Assembly (NCBI GenBank): GCA_035519535.1
Contig: DATIWF010000143.1
Span: forward strand, 1-46,983
Reading direction: 5' to 3'
From: DATEGZ01 sp035519535
GTDB lineage: Bacteria > Acidobacteriota > Vicinamibacteria > Vicinamibacterales > SCN-69-37
Length of the DNA: 46,983 nt
The translations under genes were made by a program, and so were the position numbers. Below are positions 17,792-25,419 of the stretch, piece by piece. The notes beneath the pieces are model-generated. The model was not told where the DNA came from, ran no database searches, and saw only the letters and a program-made list of their open reading frames with translations. The stretch's first letter is position 1. Every line of letters begins with the position of its first letter.

Positions 17792-18115
17792 ATGGCATTC
17801 ACACCGCGGGCGGTCCGCGGCCCGTCGGTGTCGGCCACCGACGCCGTCCGGCGGTTCAGCGCGCTCATCGACCGCGTGCGCGAAACGCGCACGGGGTGGG
17901 TCATCGAGGCGCACGGCGAGGCGGTCGCCGAAATCGTGCCGGCCGCCCGTCGGGTGACCCTTGGCGACTTCCGCGCGTTTCTCCGGGACGGCCCGCGCGC
18001 GCCTGAGTCCGTGCTCGACGCCGTCGCCGCCGAGAGCCGCACCGCGCGCGCCGAGCGCGAACCCGCGCCCCCTCGCCTCTCGGGCCGCGGCGGGCGAAAA
18101 AGACACCGGGAGTAA
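17792..18115 (+). CDS. Antitoxin, Phd/YefM-like
   Basis: A 107-residue protein starting MAFTPRAVRG. Residues of about 10-50 (VSATDAVRRFSALIDRVRET, then GWVIEAHGEAVAEIVPA) match the N-terminal DNA-binding dimer fold of Phd/YefM antitoxins. The C-terminal half (LGDFRAFLRDGPRAPESVLD) probably wraps the toxin. It ends in a basic, Pro/Arg/Gly-rich tail (PPRLSGRGGRKRHRE) that is longer than usual. In-frame GTG 17768 and ATG 17777 exist upstream but overlap the promoter, so 17792 is preferred. It precedes the PIN-domain toxin by 42 bp and presumably neutralises it and represses the operon. Confidence 0.8.
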   Translation: MAFTPRAVRGPSVSATDAVRRFSALIDRVRETRTGWVIEAHGEAVAEIVPAARRVTLGDFRAFLRDGPRAPESVLDAVAAESRTARAEREPAPPRLSGRGGRKRHRE

Positions 18116-18157
18116 TTTGGTCAGGCGTCAGCACATGACTCCCGGCGTCCTTCGCTG

Positions 18158-18547
18158 ATGGGCGTCATCCTCGACACCAGCGTGCTCATCGCCGCCGAGC
18201 GCGGCGATCTCGATCTGCGCAAGGCCCGCGACGACGAGGAGGTCGCGCTGGCGGCCGTGACGGCGCACGAACTGTGGCGTGGCGTCGCGCGGCTGCCGGC
18301 GGGTGTCTCCCGTGTCCGCGCGGAACGCTGGCTCGAGGCGCTGCTCGACCTCGTGCCTGTGGTACCGTACGATCACGAGATCGCCCGCGTGCACGCGGCG
18401 CTCTGGGCCGACCTCGCCCGGCGCGGCCTCGCCCTCGGGCCTTACGATCAAATGATTGCCGCCACGGCCCTCCATCTGGACTTTTCGCTCGCCACCCGTG
18501 ATCGAGCCTTTGCCCGCGTGCCGGGCCTCATGACCGAAACGTGGTGA
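18158..18547 (+). CDS. vapC: PIN-domain ribonuclease toxin, VapC family
   Basis: A 129-residue PIN domain with the full acidic quartet: D6 (VILDTSVLI), E38 (TAHELWRG), D97 (GPYDQMIAATA) and D115 (ATRDRAF). VapC toxins are Mg2+-dependent endoribonucleases that cut tRNA or rRNA; the target here is unknown. The length is normal for the family and no inactivating change is seen. It follows its antitoxin in the usual order. No clear Shine-Dalgarno precedes the ATG, so expression may depend on read-through or reinitiation from the antitoxin gene. The stop overlaps the start of the Nudix gene. Confidence 0.92.
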   Translation: MGVILDTSVLIAAERGDLDLRKARDDEEVALAAVTAHELWRGVARLPAGVSRVRAERWLEALLDLVPVVPYDHEIARVHAALWADLARRGLALGPYDQMIAATALHLDFSLATRDRAFARVPGLMTETW

Positions 18548-19185
18548 CGGCCCCGCTCGAGGCGTTCCTGCGCGACCGGCTGGCGCAGCCGCTGCCCGGC
18601 GGCGACGCGCAGTTTCGCTTTTCACCGCTGCCGACGCGCAAGGGCTGGCGTCCGGAGATGCAGCCGCCCGAGGCGCGCCGCGCGGCCGCTCTCCTCCTGC
18701 TCTATCCGGATCGCGATCGGGTCCGGTTCGCCCTGACCGTCCGGCGCCACGATCTTCCGCAGCACGCGGGCCAGGTCAGCTTGCCCGGTGGGCGCATCGA
18801 CTCCGGCGAGACGCCGCTCGACGCCGCCCTCCGCGAATCGCGCGAGGAAATCGGCGTGCCGCCGGAATCGGTGCGGATCCTCGGCGCGCTGTCCTCGCTG
18901 TGGGTCGTCGTCAGCAACCACCTGCTCTTCCCGTTTGTCGGCATCGCTGACGTGCGGCCCGAGTTCCGTCCCGCGCCGAACGAGGTCGCCAGCATCCTCG
19001 AGGTCCCGCTCGACGACCTTCGCAATCCAGCGAACCTCGGCTGGTCCCGCCACGCCCGCGAGGGCATCGTCGTCGACTACCCGCATTTCGTGTTCGAGGG
19101 TTATCAGACATGGGGCGCGACGGCGATGGTGCTCGGTGAGTTCGGCAGCTTGTTCGATCCGGACTTCCGGCCGCCGGCGCGGTAG
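18541..19185 (+). CDS. Nudix hydrolase, CoA pyrophosphatase type
   Basis: A 214-residue Nudix protein. The Nudix box GX5EX7REUXEEXGU is intact (GRIDSGE, then RESREEIGV). The CoA-specific UPF0035-type motif precedes it (LTVRRHDLPQHAGQVSLPGG). It probably splits CoA, acyl-CoA or oxidised CoA into 3',5'-ADP and phosphopantetheine derivatives. The start is GTG at 18541 or 18544; the latter gives a 4-nt GTGA overlap with the vapC stop, so translation is probably coupled to the toxin-antitoxin operon. Fusion of a nucleotide-salvage gene to a toxin operon is unusual but may be accidental. Confidence 0.9.
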   Translation: MVTAPLEAFLRDRLAQPLPGGDAQFRFSPLPTRKGWRPEMQPPEARRAAALLLLYPDRDRVRFALTVRRHDLPQHAGQVSLPGGRIDSGETPLDAALRESREEIGVPPESVRILGALSSLWVVVSNHLLFPFVGIADVRPEFRPAPNEVASILEVPLDDLRNPANLGWSRHAREGIVVDYPHFVFEGYQTWGATAMVLGEFGSLFDPDFRPPAR

Positions 19186-19210
19186 AAAGACGCAAATCGC
19201 TACGACGGGC

Positions 19211-19305
19211 ACGTCGGGTCCAAGGAACGTGCATTTCCGGTCATCGCTCTGTTCTTTCCAAGGAAGAAGGTTGACGAACGTCAGTTCGTTCCTGGCACCC
19301 GACGT
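19211..19305. repeat. Long imperfect inverted repeat (stem-loop element)
   Basis: ACGTCGGGTCCAAGGAACG (19211-19229) and its near-complement CGTTCCTGGCACCCGACGT (19287-19305) pair over 19 bp with two mismatches, separated by 57 bp. The loop contains a smaller perfect hairpin, ACGAAC-GTCA-GTTCGT (19274-19289). Its last two bases overlap the right arm, so the two stems compete. The right arm runs directly into the GACGTACCY array. It could be a structured RNA, a MITE-like remnant or a recombination site. With the array, it is what fills most of the 315-bp gap; no open frame is credible there. Confidence 0.65.
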
Positions 19306-19371
19306 ACCTGACGTACCCGACGTACCTGACGTACCCGACGTACCCGACGTACCCGACGTACCCGACGTACC
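19301..19371 (+). repeat. Tandem array of the 9-mer GACGTACCY, about 8 copies
   Basis: Seven complete units follow head to tail (GACGTACCT, GACGTACCC, GACGTACCT, then four GACGTACCC), ending in a truncated GACGTACC at 19364-19371. The first unit overlaps the right arm of the inverted repeat. Each unit contains two small palindromes, ACGT and GTAC. Nothing suggests translation. The array lies 130 bp upstream of the alpha-2-macroglobulin start. Confidence 0.92.
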
Positions 19372-19500
19372 GACGACCCGTCGCACGCCACAGACGGAAC
19401 TCCGAACGTCCCACCGGTGTCTTGTTCGATAGAGGCGCATGTTTTCCCCAGCCCGCCCGTACTAGACTGAGGAGTCCGTTCTCCGTCCGGAGGGCGTCGC

Positions 19501-22500
19501 ATGCGCCGTTACGCTGTTGGTCTGTCGCTGGCCACGGTTCTCGTCGCCGGCATCCCGCTTGTCGTCACCACGCAATCGACGCAGTTGACCGTGCTCGATG
19601 CCGGTCCGCGCGGCGAGATCAACCAGCTGCAGGACGCGAACGAGATTCGCGTCGTCTTTTCCGAGCCGATGGTGCCGCTCGGGCGCGTGCCGTCGAATCC
19701 GACGCCGCCGTGGATCCACATCACGCCCGCGGCCCCCGGTTCGTACCGGTGGTCGGGCACGACGATTCTGCTCTTCACGCCCGATCCGGCGGCGCATCTG
19801 GCCTTCGCGACGCGATTCACGGTGCACATCGACGGAACGGCGACGAGCGAGTCGGGCCGCCGCCTCGGCACGCCCTACGAGTTCACGTTTACGACGCCGA
19901 CCGCGAGGCTCAGCTCCGCGCGCTGGTATCGCCGCACCGAGCGCTTCGACTCACCGCTCGTCATCGTCATGCAATTCAACCAGCACATGCGGCCCGCGGA
20001 CGTGCTCGGGCACCTCACCGTGCGCTACCAGCCGCACGACGTCGATCTTCCGACGTACTCCGAGCGGGAGCGGGCGCGGCTCGCCGCGACCGACCCGGCG
20101 GGACTGCAGCGATTCGAGGCGAAGGTCGCCGCGGCGCGTCAGACCGCGGCGCGGACCGACGTCGTGAGCGTGCAGTTGACGAGCGACTGGGACCGGAAGC
20201 GCTTTCCGGAATCCGACCACCAGGTAGTCGTCGAGACTGCGACGCCGCCGGCGCCCGGCGGCTGGCTGCAAATCACGCTGGACGATCGCCTCCCGGCGGC
20301 AGAAGGTCCGGAGCATCCGCCCGACGCCCAGCGGTCGTCGGTCGTCCTGACGCCGGTCTTTTTCGCCGAATCGTTCTCGTGCCGGCAGCAGTGCGACCCG
20401 TCGGACTACAACCCCGTGCGGTTCACGGTCAGTGTGAACGTCGAGCCCTTCGCGCGCTCGCTGGGCGTGCGCGACCTGACCGATCCGGCGCGCGAGCAGA
20501 CCATCCTCCCGACGTCTCCCGTCAAGACGACGACGTACGACGAGTACGAAGGGCACGCGGTGGAGGACGCCGGGTACGACCGCCAGCCGCCGGCGCACAC
20601 GTGGCTCTATCGCCTCGATCCGTCGCTGCAGGCGGCGGACGGCCAGACGCTCGGCTATCCGTGGGTCGGCATCGTGGAGAACTGGCATGAGCGGGCGTTC
20701 ACGAGCTTCGGCGACGGCCACGGCGTGTGGGAAACCGACGGCGGTTCGCTGCTGCCCTTCTACGCGCGCAACTTCAAGGATCTGACGCAGTGGATCGCGC
20801 CGCTCACGGCGAGCACGCTGGTCCCGCGCATCGTCGCGCTCGAGGACAACCACTTCCAGGAGCTGCCGCCCGGCGCGGGCACGGCGCGCACGCTCAACGT
20901 CACGCCCGATCAGATCCAGTCGCACGGCCTCGACCTCAAGTCGGTGCTGTCGCCCTCGGGCACCGGGCTCGTCTGGGCGGGCATCGAACCGGGCGAGCCA
21001 ATCGCACAGGCCAAGCGCGTCACGCACGAGCCGAAATCGACGATCGTCCAGGTCACCAATCTCGGCATCACGGTGAAGGACAGCCCGCAATCGACGCTGA
21101 TCTTCGTCACGCGCCTCGACAACGGCGCGGCCGTCGCGGACGCGCGCGTGTCGATCGTCAACCTCGGCAACCAGCAGTTGTGGCGCGGCACGACGGGGCG
21201 CGACGGCGTGGCGATGGCGCCGGCCTTGCCGCTCCGCAAGCCCGACGACTGGTACAAGCTCTCGTTCGTCGTCACGGCCGAGAAGGACGGCGACATCGGC
21301 TACGTCGCGTCGAACTGGAACGAGGGCATCACGCCGTGGGAGTTCGGCGTCGGGTACCAGCTCTGGGAAGCCACCGACATCCTGCGCGGGTCGGTGTTCA
21401 GCGACCGCGGCGTCTACAAACCCGGCGAGGACGTGCATGTCAAAGCCATCGTCCGCGCCGACACCGTCAACGGCATCCGGCTGCTGCCCTCGGGCTCGAC
21501 GCTCGACATCCGCGTCCGCGACAGCCGCAACAAGGAAGTCGACCGCCGGACGATCACGATCAACCGCTGGAGCAGCGCCGAGTGGAGCTGGACCGTGCCG
21601 GCCGAGGCCACGCTCGGCAGCTACTCCATCGAGGCGATGCTGCCCGGCAGTGAAAAGCCGGAGGGCAACGACGTCACGCCGCGCGTGCGTGAGGGCGACT
21701 GGCTGAAGCGCGTGCATGGCTCGTTTCTCGTCGCGGCGTACCGGCGTCCGGATTTCCGCGTGGACGCCACGCTCACCGCGGACCCGGCGATTGCGGGTGC
21801 GCCGCTTCACGCATCGCTCGACGCGCGCTATCTCTTCGGCAACGCGATGCCGCGACGGCCGGTGAAGTGGTCCGTCACCCGCCAGCCGGACTTCGGCGTG
21901 CCGGCCGCGATTACCGAGCGCTACCCCGACGACAAGTACACGTTCGGCTACTATCCCGCCCGCGACATCCGGCCCGACACTCGCGTCGCCGGGGACCAGA
22001 CGACGCTCGACGCGGCCGGCAAGATGACGATCGACGTGCCGTCGGCCACGGGCGTGGACTTCGCATATCGCTACACGTTCGAAGGCGACGTCGAGGACGT
22101 CTCGCGCCAGCACATCGCGAATCGCGCCAGCATCGTCGTGCCGCCCGCGCCGTGGTACATCGGGCTGCGGCGGCCCGACTACTTCGCCGACGTGGCGAAA
22201 GGCACGAGCGTGGACGTCGTCGCCGTCGACCGGCAGGGCCACGCGGTGCCGAACGTTCCGGTGAAGCTGGCGCTGATCCACATCCAGTGGAACTCGGTCC
22301 GCCACGCGCAGGGCGGCGGCTACTACACGTGGGAAACGCAGCGGGTCGAGACGCCGTCCGGCGAATGGTCGGTTACGACGACGGCGACGCCGGTTCGCGT
22401 GGAGATCCCCGTGCCCGAGGGCGGGTACTACGAGCTGCACGCAGTGGCGAGCGACGCCGACGGGCGCTCGACGCGCACTGATTCCTGGTTCTACGGCCTC

Positions 22501-25320
22501 GGCAAGGGCTACACGGCCTGGGAGCGCTTCGATCACAACCGCATCACGCTCGAGCCGGAGAAGAAAACGTGGAAGCCCGGCGACAAGGCGCGCGTGATGA
22601 TCCAGTCGCCGTGGGAGACCGCCACGGCGCTCCTGACCGTCGAGCGCGAGGGCGTGCGGCGCTACGAGCGCTTCGACTTGACCTCCACACAGCAGACCGT
22701 CGAAGTGCCGATCACCGAGGAGGACATCCCGAACCTCTACGTCTCGGTCCTCCTGATTCGCGGTCGGACGTCGAAGGATCCAGGCGCGGACGGCAGCGAT
22801 CCGGGCAAGCCGACGTTCCGCCTCGGCTACGCCCAGCTCAGCGTCGAGGACGCGACCAAGAAGCTCGAGGTGAAGGTGTCCGCGGACCGCGCCGAGTATC
22901 GGCCGGCGGGCAGCGCGAAGGTCTCGATCGGCGTGACGGACGCGGCCGGCAAGGCCGCGGCCGGCGAAGTCACGCTGTGGGCGGTGGACTACGGCGTGCT
23001 GTCGCTCACCGACTACAGCCTGCCCGACGTGCTGCACGCCGTCTACCGCGAGAAGGCGCTCCAGGTGATGAATGAGGACAGCCGCCAGCGCATCATCAGC
23101 CGCCGCGTGCTGACGCCGAAGGGCGCGAGCGACGGCGGAGGCGGCGGTGCCGAAGCGGGCGCTGCCAATTTCCGGCGCGACTTCAGGCCGCTGGCCTTCT
23201 GGCTCGGATCGGTCGAGACCGATGCGACGGGCCACGCGGTCAAGGACGTCACGCTGCCGGAGTCGCTGACGACGTATCGCATCATGGCGGTGGCGGCAGA
23301 CGCCGCATCGCGCTTCGGCTCGTCGTCGGTCGAGATCAAGGTCAACAAACCCATCACGCTGCTGGCCGCGTTCCCGCGGTTCCTGGGCCTCGGCGACAAG
23401 GCGTCGTTCGGCGCGGTCGTCACGAACACGCTCGCGACCGGCGGCGACGCCGTGGTGACGATCCGCAGCCTCGATCCCGCGGTCCTGCAGTTCGGCGCGC
23501 GCACCTCGCAGACGATTCGTCTCGATGCTCAAGCGACCGAGCCCGTGCGATTCGAGGCCGCGGCGCGCGGCGTGGGCACCGCACGCGTGCAGATGACCGT
23601 CACGCTCGGCACCGAGACCGACGCATTCGAAGCCACGCTGCCCGTCTCCGCGCCGGCCCCGCTCGAAACGAGCGCGGCCTTCGGTGACACCGCAGCTGAT
23701 CGCTCGACCGAGCGGCTGGCCGTCCCGGCCGGCATCGTGCCGGGCACCGGCGGACTCGAAGTCAGTCTTGCGTCCACCGCGCTCGTCGGCCTGGGCGAGG
23801 GGGCGCGCTATCTGGCGGACTATCCGTACGGCTGCGCCGAGCAGAAAGCGTCGAGCGCGCTCGCACTGGCGCTCGCCGCCGACCTCGGCACCGCGTTTTC
23901 GATGGGCCGCATCGCTCCGGCCGACTACCGCGTGAAAGCCACATCGCTGCTCGCCGAGCTGCCCCGCTACCAGTGCGCCGACGGCGGCTTCGAGTACTGG
24001 CCGGGCGGCTGCCTCTTCGGCAACACGTACCTGACGAGCTACCTGTTGCACGTGATGAAGGTCGCGGCCGGGCTCGGGCTGCGCTCCGATGAGGAGGTCA
24101 TCCAGCGCGCGCTCGATTTTCTCGACCACCAGATGAAGATCGCGCCGCCGGTCGAGGTGCAGTGGCTGCCCATCTGGAGCGCGAGCGAGGCGTTCGGCGT
24201 CAAAGTCCTGACCGAGTACGGCCGGAACGAAGACGCCAACATCACCCGCCTCGTGCAGATGGCGGACCGGCTGCCGATCTTCTCGCTGTCGTACCTGGCC
24301 GACGCCATGGCGGCCTCCAACGCGCGCGGCGCGCGATACGACGACGTCGTGCGGCGCGTGTGGAACGCGCTGCGGATCGAGGGCGACCAGGCGCACGTCG
24401 AGGAGATCGACACCGACGCGCTCGACTGGCTGTGGAATTCGAACGTGCGGGCGTCGGCGCTGGTCCTCGAGGGATTCGTGCGCCGCAAGGACGACCCGCA
24501 GTTCGTCGCGCCGCTCGTGCGGTGGCTGCTCGCTGCGCGGAAGAACGGCCGCTGGCGCAACACGCAGGAAAACGCGACCGCGCTCGAATCGCTCGTCGGG
24601 TACTACAAGGCGTTCGAGACCGAGACGCCCGACATGACGGCGAGCGTCGGCGTCGGGCAAACGACGATCGGCACCGCGAGGTTCCGCGGCCGATCGTCCA
24701 CCGCGCAGTCGGTGCGCGTGGCGATGCCAGACCTCGTCCGGCAGGTCGCCGCCGGCGCCGAGCGCGATCTCGTCCTCACGCGTGCCGGCACGGGCCACCT
24801 GTACTACACCGCACGTCTGCAGTTCGCGCTCACCGACCCGCTGCCGGCGCTCGATCAGGGCATGCGCGTCGAGCGGCGCTACGAGAAATTCGTGGAAACG
24901 GGATCGAGTCCGGCCGAGACGTCCTTCGCGGCCGGCGATCTGATTCGCGTGACGCTCACGATCACGCTCCCGAAGGAACGGCGCTACGTCGCGGTGACCG
25001 ACGCGCTGCCGGCAGGCGTCGAGGCCGTGGACAGCTGGTTCCGCACGACCGCCTCCGACCTGGCCAAGGATGCCTCGGCCTCGCCCGACGACAAGAGCTG
25101 GGAGTCGCGCTACCGCCGCGGCGGCTTCGACCACGTCGAGAAGTACGACGACCGCGTCGTGCTCTTCGCCACGCGCCTGGCCGAGGGCACGCACGAGTTC
25201 TCCTATCTCGTGCGTGCGACGACGGCCGGCACGTTCGGCGTCTCGGGCGCCCGGGCGGAAGAGATGTACGCGCCCGAGGTGACTGGGCGATCCGCACCGG
25301 TGGTCATGACGATCCGCTGA
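19501..25320 (+). CDS. Bacterial alpha-2-macroglobulin (thioester protease trap)
   Basis: A 1939-residue envelope protein. An N-terminal hydrophobic segment (LSLATVLVAGIPLVV) is the export signal; no lipobox cysteine is visible, unlike the lipoprotein YfhM type. MG-domain signatures include SDRGVYKPGEDVHVKAIVR near 633, KTWKPGDKARVMIQSPWETA near 1020 and a second KVSADRAEYRPAGSAKVSIG near 1130. The A2M domain contains LPESLTTYRIMAVAADAASR. The thioester motif PYGCAEQ is intact (C1445, Q1448), followed by a helical thioester domain. It should covalently trap attacking proteases in the periplasm. It is followed 99 bp later by PBP1C, the classic partner. GGAGGG precedes the ATG. Confidence 0.95.
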   Translation: MRRYAVGLSLATVLVAGIPLVVTTQSTQLTVLDAGPRGEINQLQDANEIRVVFSEPMVPLGRVPSNPTPPWIHITPAAPGSYRWSGTTILLFTPDPAAHLAFATRFTVHIDGTATSESGRRLGTPYEFTFTTPTARLSSARWYRRTERFDSPLVIVMQFNQHMRPADVLGHLTVRYQPHDVDLPTYSERERARLAATDPAGLQRFEAKVAAARQTAARTDVVSVQLTSDWDRKRFPESDHQVVVETATPPAPGGWLQITLDDRLPAAEGPEHPPDAQRSSVVLTPVFFAESFSCRQQCDPSDYNPVRFTVSVNVEPFARSLGVRDLTDPAREQTILPTSPVKTTTYDEYEGHAVEDAGYDRQPPAHTWLYRLDPSLQAADGQTLGYPWVGIVENWHERAFTSFGDGHGVWETDGGSLLPFYARNFKDLTQWIAPLTASTLVPRIVALEDNHFQELPPGAGTARTLNVTPDQIQSHGLDLKSVLSPSGTGLVWAGIEPGEPIAQAKRVTHEPKSTIVQVTNLGITVKDSPQSTLIFVTRLDNGAAVADARVSIVNLGNQQLWRGTTGRDGVAMAPALPLRKPDDWYKLSFVVTAEKDGDIGYVASNWNEGITPWEFGVGYQLWEATDILRGSVFSDRGVYKPGEDVHVKAIVRADTVNGIRLLPSGSTLDIRVRDSRNKEVDRRTITINRWSSAEWSWTVPAEATLGSYSIEAMLPGSEKPEGNDVTPRVREGDWLKRVHGSFLVAAYRRPDFRVDATLTADPAIAGAPLHASLDARYLFGNAMPRRPVKWSVTRQPDFGVPAAITERYPDDKYTFGYYPARDIRPDTRVAGDQTTLDAAGKMTIDVPSATGVDFAYRYTFEGDVEDVSRQHIANRASIVVPPAPWYIGLRRPDYFADVAKGTSVDVVAVDRQGHAVPNVPVKLALIHIQWNSVRHAQGGGYYTWETQRVETPSGEWSVTTTATPVRVEIPVPEGGYYELHAVASDADGRSTRTDSWFYGLGKGYTAWERFDHNRITLEPEKKTWKPGDKARVMIQSPWETATALLTVEREGVRRYERFDLTSTQQTVEVPITEEDIPNLYVSVLLIRGRTSKDPGADGSDPGKPTFRLGYAQLSVEDATKKLEVKVSADRAEYRPAGSAKVSIGVTDAAGKAAAGEVTLWAVDYGVLSLTDYSLPDVLHAVYREKALQVMNEDSRQRIISRRVLTPKGASDGGGGGAEAGAANFRRDFRPLAFWLGSVETDATGHAVKDVTLPESLTTYRIMAVAADAASRFGSSSVEIKVNKPITLLAAFPRFLGLGDKASFGAVVTNTLATGGDAVVTIRSLDPAVLQFGARTSQTIRLDAQATEPVRFEAAARGVGTARVQMTVTLGTETDAFEATLPVSAPAPLETSAAFGDTAADRSTERLAVPAGIVPGTGGLEVSLASTALVGLGEGARYLADYPYGCAEQKASSALALALAADLGTAFSMGRIAPADYRVKATSLLAELPRYQCADGGFEYWPGGCLFGNTYLTSYLLHVMKVAAGLGLRSDEEVIQRALDFLDHQMKIAPPVEVQWLPIWSASEAFGVKVLTEYGRNEDANITRLVQMADRLPIFSLSYLADAMAASNARGARYDDVVRRVWNALRIEGDQAHVEEIDTDALDWLWNSNVRASALVLEGFVRRKDDPQFVAPLVRWLLAARKNGRWRNTQENATALESLVGYYKAFETETPDMTASVGVGQTTIGTARFRGRSSTAQSVRVAMPDLVRQVAAGAERDLVLTRAGTGHLYYTARLQFALTDPLPALDQGMRVERRYEKFVETGSSPAETSFAAGDLIRVTLTITLPKERRYVAVTDALPAGVEAVDSWFRTTASDLAKDASASPDDKSWESRYRRGGFDHVEKYDDRVVLFATRLAEGTHEFSYLVRATTAGTFGVSGARAEEMYAPEVTGRSAPVVMTIR

Positions 25321-25414
25321 AGGGCAAAGGGCTGAAGGGCAAAGGGCAGAAGGCAGAAGGCAGAAGGCAGAAGGCAGAAGGCAGAAGGCAGAAGGCAGAA
25401 GGCAGAAGGCAGAA
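25316..25414 (+). repeat. Heptad array, (GGCAGAA)x10, between A2M and PBP1C genes
   Basis: A 15-mer, GCTGAAGGGCAAAGG, is duplicated exactly (25316-25330, 25331-25345), and its first copy contains the A2M stop codon. Ten perfect GGCAGAA heptads follow (25345-25414). The array ends 5 bp before the PBP1C ATG, and its last unit creates the AGAAGGA ribosome binding site. Unit quality rises from degenerate to perfect towards the downstream gene, suggesting recent expansion at that end. Confidence 0.95.
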
Positions 25415-25419
25415 GGACG

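Noticed and set aside
25345..25414. CRISPR-like array
   Set aside because: The units are 7 bp head-to-tail with no spacers, and no cas genes are present. The same applies to the arrays at 19301-19371 and 44621-44678.
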